A stretch of 64,000 nt of DNA from Phoronis australis. Its lineage: Eukaryota > Phoronida > Phoronidae. A program made the translations under genes and the position numbers. Location: positions 880,233 through 944,232 of the forward strand of contig NMRA01000078.1 in NCBI GenBank assembly GCA_002633005.1. The letters are read 5' to 3'. This document shows, piece after piece, positions 37,001 to 46,485 of this stretch (positions are counted from its first letter, which is position 1; each line of letters begins with the position of its first letter). Below the pieces are notes generated by a model. The model did no database searches. It saw only the letters and a list, made by a program, of their open reading frames with translations, and was not told the DNA's origin.

Positions 37001-37478
37001 TTATTACTAGTACTATCGATATTGCTATTATTATTACTATTATTCTTGCTATTGCTTTTATTATTAGTAACACTATTGATATTGCTATTACTATCGCTTT
37101 TCCTGTTGCTATTGTTATTCTTCTTATTATTTTTGTTATTATTATAACATTGCAGGTATGTTGCTTGATCCACACACTGCTGTGGCCAAATCTGTGGTCG
37201 ACCAACTGCATGACGGCAAGAGACCAGTCATAATCTCTTCCACGGCTCATTATGCCAAGTTTCCAGAGGAGGTGCTGACATCTATTGGACACAGTATAGA
37301 CAAGAGTAAAGACGGTTGTGCTGTCTTGTTAGAAACATTAGAAGCTATGGATTTACAACCACAAATGCACAGGGAAATGAGGAAATTGAAAACAAAGGAA
37401 CGCATACATCATGGTGTCTTGCCAGCAGATGTCTCTGCTATCAAGGAGTGCATAGAGATGTTCATGTTGAGGACATAG
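25022..37478 (+). CDS. THNSL1: THNSL1, threonine synthase-like 1 (shikimate-kinase-like plus PLP fold-II domains), eight exons
   Basis: Coding exons are 27865-28002, 30105-30889, 31452-31724, 32713-32878, 33714-33965, 35330-35420 and 37156-37478 (675 codons plus stop, all junctions in frame). A candidate first exon is 25022-25126 (35 codons, ends GG then gtaagt, phase 0). Its peptide looks like a mitochondrial presequence (SIRHFSVVGK) and would join directly to NVYLMGPPGAGKTTVG, giving 710 residues against 743 in human. The P-loop GPPGAGKTT opens a shikimate-kinase-like domain continuing through SLSGSNPMHTASM and IVGQTTGMNM. The threonine-synthase-like part has FHGPSASFKDMALQ (PLP lysine), ATSGDTGGAVLDGFS, NSINWARLLPQVVYH and IPTGNFGNILGAYYAK. 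Family knowledge: animals do not make threonine, and the enzymatic role of THNSL1 is unsettled. Introns carry MITEs, a Penelope-type repeat arm and a minisatellite. No coding damage is seen. The seven downstream exons are secure; the first exon is inferred. Confidence 0.92.
25764..26010. mobile_element. MITE with TGCGCGCACCCA / TGGGTGCGCCCATG-type ends
   Basis: This lies in THNSL1 intron 1. It starts ATGCGCGCACCCAGCC and ends CTGGGTGCGCCCATG, imperfect inverted ends of the same type as the perfect pair at 26912 and 27138. The interior shares 'ttttgtctcgttt' and 'ggactttttgtttcactg' with that copy. It is non-coding. Confidence 0.6.
26912..27138. mobile_element. MITE with perfect 13-bp inverted ends (CATGCGCGCACCC)
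   Basis: A 227-bp element in THNSL1 intron 1 begins CATGCGCGCACCC and ends GGGTGCGCGCATG, exact complements. Related sequences are at 25764-26010, about 28690-28890 and 41920-41975. No open frame and no clear target-site duplication are seen. Confidence 0.7.
28233..28290. repeat. 29-bp tandem duplication
   Basis: The unit beginning GTTGTTTGGCCTAGCTGC occurs twice in perfect tandem at 28233-28261 and 28262-28290, within THNSL1 intron 2. It is a simple recent duplication with no apparent function. Confidence 0.8.
28667..29176. mobile_element. CAGGGCTTRGAAT-type composite MITE
   Basis: It starts CAGGGCTTAGAATGACC and ends AATTCCAAGCCTTG, imperfect inverted ends, in THNSL1 intron 2. The right half is the inverse of the repeat at 1949-2150. 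The left part contains sequence of the GCGCGCACCC MITE family, so one element may be nested in the other. Relatives with the same ends are at 62334-62526 and 62839-63062. Confidence 0.5.
32585..32642. repeat. 18-bp perfect inverted repeat in THNSL1 intron 3
   Basis: CATTTTGAGAACCAGTTT at 32585-32602 is exactly complementary to 32625-32642, with a 22-nt spacer. It ends about 70 nt before the acceptor of the exon at 32713, so the transcript could fold just upstream of that splice site. The surroundings contain repeated 'aggtgcacacct'-like words. Confidence 0.6.
32952..33010. repeat. (TATGTAATRT)n short tandem repeat
   Basis: About five degenerate copies of a 10-11-bp unit (TGTAATATTA, TGTAATGTTG, TGTAATGATA and so on) lie in THNSL1 intron 4. 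Confidence 0.6.
34882..35030 (-). mobile_element. Penelope-type terminal-repeat arm in THNSL1 intron 5
   Basis: The sequence from 'ccatgatagcaagtagcagc' to GGCCCAGCAACAAG matches, in the same order, the left arm of the inverted repeats at 55580-55704 and 57756-57880. Here only one arm is present. On the minus strand it contains the hammerhead-like core listed at 34929-34976. It is assigned to a Penelope-like terminal repeat on that basis; no reverse transcriptase is nearby. Confidence 0.55.
34929..34976 (-). ncRNA. Hammerhead-ribozyme-like motif, diverged copy
   Basis: Minus strand: CACTT, then CTGAGGA, a stem II with loop closing on ACACC, then GAAACATGTC and AAGTC. All invariant core positions (CUGANGA and GAAA) are present. 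Stem II has one A-C mismatch compared with the copy at 57965-58012. Cleavage would be after the C of ATGTC. It is probably weakened or inactive. Confidence 0.4.
36360..36520. repeat. (ATT/ACT)n microsatellite
   Basis: Degenerate ATT, ACT and GTT trinucleotides run through THNSL1 intron 6, just before the SINE-like element at 36531. Confidence 0.75.
36531..36690 (+). mobile_element. tRNA-derived SINE-like element
   Basis: The head GGTGTGGCCTAAGTGG fits a Pol III box A, and CGCGGGTTCATGTGCC fits a degenerate box B, spaced as in tRNA. The head closes with GGGGCACAC, which pairs with its first bases. A non-tRNA body and an A-rich tail (GAAATAAAGCATAAA) follow. A related tRNA-like head is at 59282-59357. 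The tRNA of origin is not assigned. Confidence 0.55.
36740..37100. repeat. 54-bp minisatellite in the last THNSL1 intron
   Basis: About six copies of a 54-bp unit, containing GATGTTGCTATTAATATTAC and TTGCTTTTATTATTACTAGT, sit just upstream of the final THNSL1 exon. Because 54 is a multiple of three, all frames stay open through the array and give Ile-, Leu- or Asn-rich translations. These are artefacts, not genes. Confidence 0.85.
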
Positions 37479-37838
37479 CATTTTCAGTATGTTATCGGAA
37501 TGCAAACAGTTGGATTGCCTTGTAATGAAATGTAAGGTATAATCTCTTATTTGGATGTCAGAATTTCTCAGTGGCAGCAGCAAAATTCTGAAATTCTGAT
37601 CAATGCCTAACTCACTAATAGTTGGACCATTCGTAGCCCAGGCGTATATAGCTATCATGTTTATTAATAGCTGACTTTTGAAATAGTCGCACCATATTGA
37701 AACTCACTAACCCAACAGATGGCGATCAGGTCTTTGTTGGACAGGCGTTCAGTGCCACCTGCAGATCCCTTGTTACATGAGGATTGGCGGTTTCAACCTG
37801 CTGGACCAGGTATAAAAACATTTTAGCATGCTATTATA

Positions 37839-37970
37839 ATGCCGGCACATTTCCTCTGCTGTGCTGTGGGATGTACCAATGCCTTACAAAAAGGCAAACC
37901 TTTTGAACTTTCAGTAGATGAACAAGGACGTCATGTTCATATATTTTCCACTGCGAAGATATATCGGTGA
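37839..37970 (+). other. Short frame resembling the start of a THAP zinc finger
   Basis: A 43-codon frame begins MPAHFLCCAVGCTNALQKGK. The Cys-x3-Cys with GCTN resembles the first half of a C2CH THAP domain, but no downstream Cys-x2-His follows before the stop. It lies 360 bp after THNSL1. It could be an old transposase-derived exon fragment, or chance. Confidence 0.2.
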
Positions 37971-38053
37971 CAAAGCTAGTGGATGCCGCTGATAAAACGA
38001 GAGAATTTCGATTCCACCCAGTGTTAAAAAGCTAAAATAAATTAGTGAGAGGG

Positions 38054-38201
38054 CAGGGGTGGATCCAAGATTTTGAGTTGGGGGGGGCATGGCAGAGTAT
38101 TAGCCAGGATTTTGCCCGTCAGACATTCGCACCCCCCATCTGACAAATGTAAACTGGGAGAATTTTAGAGGGGGCATGGCCCCCCTCTAAATCCGCCACT
38201 G
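38054..38201. mobile_element. MITE, second full copy of the 17293 family (inverted)
   Basis: A 148-bp element begins CAGGGGTGGATCCAAG and ends CTAAATCCGCCACTG, the inverse arrangement of 17293-17448. The interior words TTTTGAGTT, GCAGAGTATTAGCC and GGCATGGCCCCCC are shared. Confidence 0.7.
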
Positions 38202-40050
38202 GAGGGTACCTTTCTGATGGTGTTCTTAATTAAGGGGCACCTTTTCTGAAAAAATACACTTCAAAAAGGGACATGACAGAAAGAGACCCATGAAAAAATC
38301 ACCCGGCTTTCGTGGAGATTTATTCCAGTAACACAACCCTTTTTGTGGGGGTAAATCATAGGTAAATCTATTACTTTTGTACAGATTTTTGGATTAACGG
38401 AATTTTTAACCAATTAAATCTAAAAAAGCTGTAAAAAGAGATGCCATGTTGTCAAAAATGAGTTCAGCAAAAAGTTTTTAAAGTATTAATAGATAACAGC
38501 AGAAACCTGTGGATTTTTGGAGTTGGAAAAGGAAACTTTTGTAGAGTTTCAAACTCCCATTATGAATACTTTTGTAGAGAATTGTGTTCGAAAAGCATCC
38601 TTTCATGGAGAAATTGTGAGAAAAGGCACCCACTCATAAGGAAACAGGTTGTCTTAAAATCATCGTTCCAGCGCCTCTTATATGGGAGTCAGGTGCCTCC
38701 CAGGTACTGTAGTATATTGGCAGTGAACGTCTAAAAAAGCCAATGCAACTTGGCATGCTGCACAACGAAAAGCGGCCAGCAGCAAAAGGTATTTATTTCA
38801 AAGGTATACTGTCTGATAAAAAATGACACTGATGTCCCAGGCGTGGCCTGCTTCTTTGCAGGGGAAGTAATTACAGTAATTTCACCTTTTGTGATTGCAA
38901 TGTTGCCACTAAGAAATAGGTAAAAGGCAAATATCAGTAGCATAGGTGCTTAGTCGCTTGTAAACTAACTCAGCACTGCCTGACAATTTGAAAAGTAGCA
39001 CATTCATGCAACGTGTTTTTTCTATCTCCACGAAGGAAGACTTTAATCCAGAATAGGCCTATTATGTTCCAGCTGTCCAATGGATCTTAGAGAAAGTTCC
39101 TCCCAAGCATGGGCGATGGCATTTTTAAATTCTTCATGTTGATTAAGTTTCTTTCTTGCTGGGACGATCACGCACAGCTGTCCTTTATGTTTGAATGTTT
39201 GGTATTGTATTACATGAAATGTAAGGTGTATGGTGAAATATAATGTGCAATGGAGTAAACAAAACAATTGTAACAGCAGGAATGATCTCATTTCTGTCTC
39301 TCAGTGTATTAGCACGACACCTGTTGGTTGTCGTCGGTTCTAGTGCGTTCGTATTATTTAGTTATCTTACCTTATTTGGTCAGGGATTATAGTCCAAGAA
39401 CGTTAACTCAGTTGGTGACTTGTCATTGGCCCGGTTTGTCATGTGACGCGCTGTATAATTGGTGGGCCACCTCGTAACGTGCGGTCACTTTTTCCAGCGT
39501 CGTGCAGGCGCCACATTTCGGCTCCACCAAATTCAACCGATGCGCAGTTCGCAGTTATGCCGAATGCGTAAGCCCACAAAGGTTTAGCCCCTTAAACTTT
39601 CGGCTATATATCTAAATTCACCCCCTATTCACTCCAGAAGCAAGCGATCGGTCTCGTACATGTTCTCCCCACAAACGCTAGGACTTATTGTCTAAGACGC
39701 ATCAAACACAAACGCACGCTCACCGCACAAAGACCGACTACGTTCAACTCAAGATTGCCTGGGAGTAAACGTACTAGCGACTGTACTGTTTGATTTAATT
39801 AACGCTGCATACTATATACTACAACTTGGCGATTGTTTCCTTTGACTTAAATGTTCGTTCGTTTTAACACTAAAATAGTTGACAAGTCCTGTCCGGGCTC
39901 GATAACGCCCCGGAGCGTCTCGATTACACAATAACCAGGCTGAATTGTGTGAATTTTTGTGAGTTCTGTAAATAGCCAAACAGTTCGAAAAACCACCAGT
40001 GTTAGTTCACGATATATATCAATCAATTTTATTTTAGCCAGTGTATTGAC
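38202..40050. other. Intergenic stretch without a supported gene
   Basis: I see no recognisable coding exon, RNA gene or clear transposon ends here. Frames are short and lack motifs. The sequence becomes more G+C-rich from about 39300 to 40500, where 40051-40329 (+) stays open for 92 codons. Confidence 0.45.
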
Positions 40051-40329
40051 TTGCAAGCGGAGGTAAAAGTCGGGAAGCCATCGGTAACTGAATGCGCGGT
40101 AATTGATCTGTTCTACACCCTCTCAGAAAGCGAAATTCGTAAGCTAGCCGGGCTACTTTCTGGTAAAATCACAAAACTCGACACATTTGCTATTTCTTCA
40201 CGATCGGAGATACTTGATGTACCCAACAATGATACGTTTTTGTCCTCGGCCGGGCTAAAAGACCAGTTGCTTTGCCTCGAACACAGTCGCAGCACCGTCG
40301 ACTTTTTAAAGCCATTGTACTGGTTATAA
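40051..40329 (+). other. Unrecognised open frame, 92 residues
   Basis: The translation includes AVIDLFYTLSESEIRKLAGL and has balanced amino-acid composition, unlike the surrounding low-complexity frames. The frame is also open for several codons upstream of the Met. It could be a fragment of a retroelement Gag-like protein or of a lost exon. It ends 180 bp before the N at 40509. No function is assigned. Confidence 0.25.
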
Positions 40330-40509
40330 CACTTTATTTTTTTACTGAAAAGGACTTTCTCGGCAGAAAAGTAATTTTACAAAAAATTGCTGGATGCAGG
40401 TACGCAGCCTTCGAACGCACTGGCCCGGCTATAGGCCATCGACGTATACCCACGACGTGTCAAATAGCAGGGTTGAAAGACGTACCGAATTCTAGACAAC
40501 GGCGGGAAN

Positions 40510-41918
40510 GGCCTCGAATGTTTGGGGTTGCGCACCTAGTGTTGACTAAAAAAAAAACGGTAAACGGTTTGTGAGTTTCACAAGTTGTTCAGGGCCTATC
40601 GTTGTTTATATTCACCCGACTTTCGCGCACCCGAACTCCCAAATGGTATCTGGTAGAATTTTAGGGGGGGGCTATGGCCCCTTGCCCAAATCCGCCACTG
40701 TTACCTGCCAGTGGGTACTAGTAGGCGATGACATAGTACAACTGTAAGTAAGGTCGTACCGACCAGTAATAGTTAGTGACCTAAACATGAGTAAGGTAAA
40801 AATACTAATCTCTGGTAAGATGGGCAAATAAAAAGCGCCACAAGAGATGTAGTAAGACAGCTCATGCCCATCAAACAAAAACCGCCAGAAAATCATGTTC
40901 ACGCCGTACGTAGCCTGGCCCCCCCCGGCGGCCGGCGCGGCGGCACGCAGTGTGAGGACCGACGTTCGTACGTCCTGCGGCACCGACTCCCAGCTAGTGA
41001 ACCCCAGAAGTGAAATGTTGTTTGGCTGCCCACTCAGGCCTCCGACTACCGGTAAGTCAAAACGAATGAGTTTTTTTATCTCATTGAGTGAAAGCAGATC
41101 AGCGCATATAGTAGCCTACATACAAAGACGTTACACTGGTACATAACCAATGACATTGTACATAACAACAAAGTCTAGCACTCCTAGTGGTGAAGTTGAT
41201 AACTAACGTGAACAAACATGGAGGACTCGACCGGTTTCAGCGCACTGGACAGTTTCCTACATTACGGCTTGTTTCTGGGTGCTATATTTCAACTTGTCTG
41301 TATTTTTGCTGTAGTTTTCATTCCATTAAAAGAGGACGAAAATGTAAGTCGTGCACTGCTTTTTGTATGTTGTAAACGTAAAATCACGGAAGGGTTTAAA
41401 ATCAAGCCGCTGCTTGACTTGCAACCTGTCCTGTCTTGCTGTGCGTGAACTTGGAATCCTGCTCTCAAGATCGCGTATGCGTGAACTTCGAATTGACTAT
41501 TCATTTGGGCAGTCTGGTGAATTTTGTGCTCAGTGTAAAGAATATTTGTATTTATTGCTCTCATCATCTCCCATTTTCTTCTTTAGTTGAACTTGTCTCT
41601 AAGAATCTGAGGAATATGTGAATGGTTAAATCAATTATTGTTTGATGAATAAAATCGCCATACGCCATCTTGAGATTAATCAAGATTCCAAGTTCACGCA
41701 CAGCGGTCCTATTTACTAGAGTCTAAAAGGCAACTAGGGAATGATGTGTGTAAGATTTAAAGAACCTCGAAATTACAAACCGCGTGGGTAGTGCTGCTCA
41801 TCACTTTGTCATGAAACAATGAGTGACAATGCAGCGTGTAGAAACCACAGGGCCGTAGAAACTAGTCTAGGGCAGGCAATTACATTGTCTTGAATAGCGC
41901 AAGCATACAGCCTTACCG
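40510..41918. repeat. Haplotype copy A of the MANBAL 5' region
   Basis: This block lies between the Ns at 40509 and 41919 and matches 41960-43481 almost base for base over most of its length. It contains the same MITE end, promoter-proximal sequence, MANBAL exon 1 and intron start. Differences are substitutions and indels, including two inserts present in only one copy. This is read as the second allele. Confidence 0.8.
41218..41343 (+). CDS. MANBAL: MANBAL exon 1, second (allelic) copy
   Basis: It encodes the same 42-residue N-terminus as 42642-42767, starting MEDSTGFSAL and ending at a gtaagt donor. It differs from that copy only at synonymous positions (TCG/TCA and TGT/TGC). Synonymous-only change over 126 nt supports a real constrained exon and fits an allele. 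Its own exon 2 is not in this block, because the N at 41919 intervenes. Confidence 0.8.
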
Positions 41919-41919
41919 N

Positions 41920-43481
41920 CAGATGCGCGCGCCCAGCCTAAAATGTGGGGACGCAGATCGAGGCCTCGAATGTTTGGGGTTGCGGACCTCAGTGTTGACT
42001 AAAAACTGAAAAAACGGTACGGGGTTTGTTCAGTTTCACAAGTTGTTCAGGGCCTATCGTTGTTTCACCCGACTTTCGCGCACCCGAACTCCCAAATGGT
42101 ATCTGGTAGAATTTTAGGGGGGGGGGCAATGGCCCCTTGCCCAAATCCGCCACTGGTTACCAGTGAAACCAAGACTCCTGCCAGTGGGTACATGAGTAAG
42201 GTAAAAATACTAATCTCTGATAAGATGGGCAAATAAAAAGCGCCACAAGAGATGTAGTAAGACAGCACATGCCCATCAAACAAAAACCGACACATTTTAA
42301 AATGCGCGTTTTCACTATACCCTATATCGTGCCACTGTTGGGCAGCCGGCCGGCGCGGTGACACGCAGTGTGAGGACCGACGTAGTTGACGTACGTCCTG
42401 CGGCACCGACTCCCAGCTAGTGAACCCCATAAGTGAAATGCCTTTTGACTGCTCCACTCGGGACTACCGGATTAAAGTGAAACGAATGAGTTTTTTTTTA
42501 TCTCATTGAGTGAAAGCAGATCAGCGCATAGTAGCCCACATACAAAGACGTTACAGTCTCTGGTACATAACCAATGACATTGTACATAATAACAAAGTCT
42601 AGCACTCCTAGTGGTGAAGTTGATAACTAACGTGAACAAACATGGAGGACTCAACCGGTTTCAGCGCACTGGACAGTTTCCTACATTACGGCTTGTTTCT
42701 GGGTGCTATATTTCAACTTGTCTGCATTTTTGCTGTAGTTTTCATTCCATTAAAAGAGGACGAAAATGTAAGTCGTGCACTGCTTTTTGTAAGTTGTAAA
42801 CGTAAAATCACGGAAGGGTTTAAAATCGGGCCGCTGCTTGACGTGCAACCTGTCTTGCTGTGCGTGAACTTGGAATCCTGCTCTCAAGATCGCGTATGCG
42901 TGAACTTCGAATTGACTATTCATTTGGGTAGTCTGGTGAATTTTGTGCTCAGTGTAAAGAATATTTGTAATTATTGCTCTCATCATCACCCATTTTCTTC
43001 TTTAGTCTAACTTGTCTCGAAGAATCTGAGGAATATGTGAATGGTTAAATCAAATTCAATTATTGTTTGATGAATAAATTCGCCATACGCGATCTTGAAA
43101 TTAATCAAGGTTCCAAGTTCACGCACAGCGGTCCTATGCCTAGGCAATGACCATCGCCTCTGTTGGCCCGATGCAGAGGCTATAGGCGCTCTGTACGCCG
43201 GAAGCTTTTCGGCGAATTTAGGCAATGACCATCGCCTCTGTTGGCCAACAGAGGCGATGGTCATTGCCTATCCTATGCCAAGCTTTTATATTTACTAGAG
43301 TCTAAAAGGCAACTAGGGAACGATGTGTGTAAGATTTAAAGAACCTCGAAATTACAAACCGCGTGGGTAGTGCTGCTCATCACTTAGTCATGAAACAATG
43401 ACAATGCAGCGTATAGAAACCACAGGGCCGTAGAGGGCAGGCAGTTACATTGAATAGCGCAAGCATACAGCCTAACCGGCC
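41920..43481. repeat. Haplotype copy B of the MANBAL 5' region
   Basis: The match to 40510-41918 begins near 41960 and ends near 43481 (AGCATACAGCC...ACCG), where copy A meets the N. Copy B runs on without a break into MANBAL exon 2, so it is the complete allele. It carries the foldback insert at 43135-43283 that copy A lacks. Confidence 0.8.
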
Positions 43482-43878
43482 AACCGAGGGGCAACGTGTT
43501 GGCTAGTTTAGGGTAGCATATAGCGGGCAACAATTTTAGCCTGTTATGGCTGTATGTTCACAAATACAGGGACTATTGTATTCGACTAGTTATCGAACAG
43601 GCCACAGGAGCTTATCGGGAAAATAGGTTTGGAGGGTTATGTGTGCCAATGTGGTAAATATTGTGCCCTCTGATTTTGTGTTAGTTTCTGGGTGGGCAAA
43701 CGAGAGAAGTTGTTACAATGATGAGTATTATTGGGGAGTTTTCAGTATCCAGGTTTAATTGTGTCTTTGTTTAACATTGCAGGAGGCGGTGGAGGAATCA
43801 AATACACATACACCTGCCACAAGTCGAGCGACAGAATCTCAGAAACGTCCGAAACACGAAAAGAAGAAACGAAAATGA
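42642..43878 (+). CDS. MANBAL: MANBAL, small single-pass membrane protein, two coding exons
   Basis: Exons 42642-42767 and 43783-43878 join in phase 0 to give 73 residues (85 in human). Residues 14-37 contain HYGLFLGAIFQLVCIFAVV, the conserved transmembrane segment of the family. The second exon is hydrophilic and ends SQKRPKHEKKKRK, the expected lysine/arginine-rich tail. Both splice sites are canonical. Family knowledge: a small membrane protein named for its position beside beta-mannosidase in mammals, with no well-established function. The gene is intact. Recognition rests on the LFLGAIFQL core, exon structure, size and basic tail together. Confidence 0.88.
43135..43283. mobile_element. 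Foldback insert in one MANBAL allele, with a perfect 52-bp palindrome
   Basis: Copy A reads straight from GCGGTCCTAT into TTACTAGAGTC (about 41702-41722). Copy B has about 150 extra bases there. The insert contains 43219-43270, a perfect palindrome whose 26-bp half begins TAGGCAATGACCATCGCC. It also contains a partial third copy of that half. TCCTAT occurs on both sides and may be the target duplication. Inverse matches are at 190-285. Confidence 0.65.
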
Positions 43879-44105
43879 TGTCTGGATGTTTGTGCACATG
43901 CGGATGTATTGTAAATAGCCTGCAAGAACACAACTGATGAGCAGTGTTATGGCTGTTCTTGTCTATCTATTAGCAGTTGGTGAACTGGACACATTTTGTA
44001 CATAGTTGAGTTTGGTTATGGGACCATTGGTGACGAGAAGTGGAATGATTATGGAACAGAGATACACTTACGATGTCATAAGATGTCATGTAACCACTGA
44101 GCCAG

Positions 44106-44500
44106 TATTCATGAGCATTTGGAAGAGTTTGGCTGCAAAGATGCACTGCTGCGAGGTAGTGTAGACCTCTGATTCAGGAATAAGGGATTGTGGATTGGTT
44201 ATCTTTACACAGAGGCACTATATATGATGAGATGATGTAAATCATTGGATCAGAACTGATGAGAGTATGAATGGTTATCCCTAGAAATATGCAGTATAAC
44301 TTTGAGATCTCAATATCATGATGTGAACAACAGGGCTTGGTTTGATGAGCATTGGATATTTGATATCCCTAAAAATGAACACTGTACATGGTGAGATGGA
44401 GTACAGCTCTGAGCTGTGAGTGATGAGTGTTGGAGTATTCTTACAAAGATGCACCATACGTAGTGAAATAGTGTAAATCACTAGATCAGGAGTGATGAAC
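44106..44500. repeat. Degenerate tandem array, units of about 65-95 bp
   Basis: About five diverged units begin GATGAG(C/T)(A/G)TTGGA or close variants, near 44110, 44196, 44258, 44343 and 44421. They share the internal pattern (A/C)AAA(A/G)ATG(C/A)A followed by a GAGAT or GTAAATCA segment. It is an old tandem repeat without open frames. Confidence 0.45.
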
Positions 44501-44986
44501 AGAATTGACTACCCCAGCTCATCTAACTGTTGTTTGTTTGATCTCACAGTGCCCGTAGTAGTACAGTGATTGGCTTGTCAGCAGTACTAGTCAGGCTAAG
44601 TTGGCATTGGTGACACATTTCGCTAACGCGGCAGCATAACTGGCTATTGTATATGTTTTAGTGTAGCCTACACGTAGGTTTGGTGTATTGCCAAAATTCA
44701 GTACTCGGGGTTGTCAGTCCAACATTTGGCTTATGGCCAGCACCAATAGAATCTTCATAAATTCACAAGACATATTTGTCTGGTTAGCGGAAATACTCCT
44801 GTGGATTGAAAACCACTGAGGGCTTTTTTCATCCAACTTCACATAATCTATTGGTGTTTCATAGATGCTGAGAAACATAACAAAACAGGTGTGTGAAGGT
44901 AGTGTGTGCCATAGTATCAAAACAAAAACCAATGTAGTAGATGAAAGGTACAGTGTTCATTTAAATATATCATGATTATGCTTATA

Positions 44987-45028
44987 ATTAGTTATTAAGG
45001 ATTAGTTATTAAGGATTAGTTATTAAGG
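44987..45028. repeat. Three perfect copies of a 14-bp unit
   Basis: ATTAGTTATTAAGG is repeated three times head to tail at 44987-45000, 45001-45014 and 45015-45028. Confidence 0.9.
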
Positions 45029-45519
45029 GTGTTGCAATAGCTCTAACATGACTTTTAAAGATGCTTAGTCTCATTAAATTGGGAATATGCAAATGAAGTA
45101 CTAATTTACAAACAACCCTGGGGATCACTAAGTTTGCAGTGTTCTTGTCTGGACAATAGTTGAATGTGAGGGCAGTCAGGAAAAGTTGTCAGTCACAATG
45201 TTTAAGTGGGGAAAAGTATGCACTTCGAAATGTGAATGTTTAGGTTATAGTGGAGTTATAATAATTTCGGTTAAAACGGAAACTCTGTATGCAGAAGTGG
45301 TAACAGTGCTGGATGGAAAAACACCGCTGCTTCCACTCAAAATTTCAACATTGTTATCAAAATTTTAAAGTAAATATCAGTCTCAGGACTGGAAAGTTAC
45401 AATTAGTAACAAATATAGGCATTAATGTAAGTTAATAAATAAATGTATATTTAATAAACCTGCCAAGCAAATACAAAAAGAAATGTTTGTACAAAAACCT
45501 TATCACGCCCTCCCGCATC

Positions 45520-46485
45520 TTACTGGGTAGGTTGAGTACATGGTTGGGCACATTCCGTTTTGTCGGCCATTTGTCCCACATCCTCTCCATTTGCATATTG
45601 CCGATATTCCTCCTTGAATCTCACCACCGGAAGTTCACCGCGCACGACACTGATGAGGTCCATTACTTCTTGGTAGTTGTGTTGTGTGTTCTCTTCCAAC
45701 CAACAGCAGAACTTCCGTGTTGGAAAGGTAACTCTCTTGCGCTGAATTCTCTGGTAGTATTCCTCCGCCTCGAAGCTGGGGTCAAGCGGCGGGGCGTAAG
45801 ACTTCGAGATCTCCGTTTTATCTTCGTTCTCATCCAAGAGAAAGTCAATGTACGCAGAGACGATGTCTTGTAGTTTATCCTCTATGTTGTTATGGCAACG
45901 GCGTGTGGGTATTGCCAACGCAGATGGTTGGAGGCTGCCGTGGCACGTTTGAATCACTTGGTTTGGTGCCAACATTTGTGTTTGGGTGTAAAAATAATTC
46001 TCATGCTGTCCAGGCACTCGATCGGACCCTGCCGCTGGCCCACTGCCTTGAGGAACGCCCATCATTGGCTGGGCCACTCGAGGGATGTAGAATATATACT
46101 GTGGCATCGTGGAACTCTCCGGGGTCGTCGGCACCTGGTCATCCGGTCTTGCCGGATGTTGCGGGCTGGGTTCGTGCTTTTGTTCAACCATAGGAGATGG
46201 TTCGGGAATAGTTTCGGTCGCTGAAGTCACGGGGACATCACACGTAGGACGGACGCTCGTGTGGTTTATGTTGGAGCGAGCTTCTCTTCGATCCTTTGAC
46301 TTCGGGGGCCGCCCCCTGCCGCAACTGCTGGAGCTGCTCTTTGTCTCGCGCGCCTTTACTCCGCGGAGTTTCCTCCCCGAGCGCGCGTTTTCTTCACTGG
46401 AAGATTTGGTTGCTTTGTACGAAACCATGATTGCAAGAACACTGGCGAGAGATTTTTCGTCGCCGTTGTTGCACAGCAAGAACAA
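45520..46485 (-). CDS. Unrecognised 321-residue protein with an AT-hook-like motif
   Basis: A single open frame. An alternative start is the ATG at 46428 (MVSYKATKSSSEENA). The N-terminal 60 residues are Ser/Lys/Arg-rich and include GRGRPPKSK, a good match to an AT-hook. A Pro/Gln/Thr-rich low-complexity middle follows, then a better-ordered C-terminal third with IEDKLQDIVSAYIDFLLDE, AEEYYQRIQRKRVTFPTRKF and YQEVMDLISVVRGELP. The composition suggests a nuclear protein; no family is recognised. The 5' 95 bp and upstream region are doubled across the N at 47845. In the second copy the first ten or so codons after the 46428 Met are unchanged, which mildly supports that start. Confidence 0.6.
   Translation of the reverse strand: MFLLCNNGDEKSLASVLAIMVSYKATKSSSEENARSGRKLRGVKARETKSSSSSCGRGRPPKSKDRREARSNINHTSVRPTCDVPVTSATETIPEPSPMVEQKHEPSPQHPARPDDQVPTTPESSTMPQYIFYIPRVAQPMMGVPQGSGPAAGSDRVPGQHENYFYTQTQMLAPNQVIQTCHGSLQPSALAIPTRRCHNNIEDKLQDIVSAYIDFLLDENEDKTEISKSYAPPLDPSFEAEEYYQRIQRKRVTFPTRKFCCWLEENTQHNYQEVMDLISVVRGELPVVRFKEEYRQYANGEDVGQMADKTECAQPCTQPTQ

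Larger units (their letters stand above)
43879..45519. other. MANBAL 3' flank, no further gene
   Basis: No coding region is supported. The stretch holds the degenerate tandem array at 44106-44500 and the 14-bp repeat at 44987-45028. AATAAA hexamers near 45433 and 45454 could end a long MANBAL 3' UTR. The convergent minus-strand gene ends at 45520. Confidence 0.4.

Noticed and set aside
36639-37292. Long Ile-, Leu- or Asn-rich frames in several reading frames on both strands
   Set aside because: These are translations of the 54-bp minisatellite and ATT repeats within a THNSL1 intron.
41187-43010. Two paralogous MANBAL genes in tandem
   Set aside because: The copies flank an N, are collinear beyond the exon, and differ silently in the exon; only one has an exon 2. 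Alleles explain this better.
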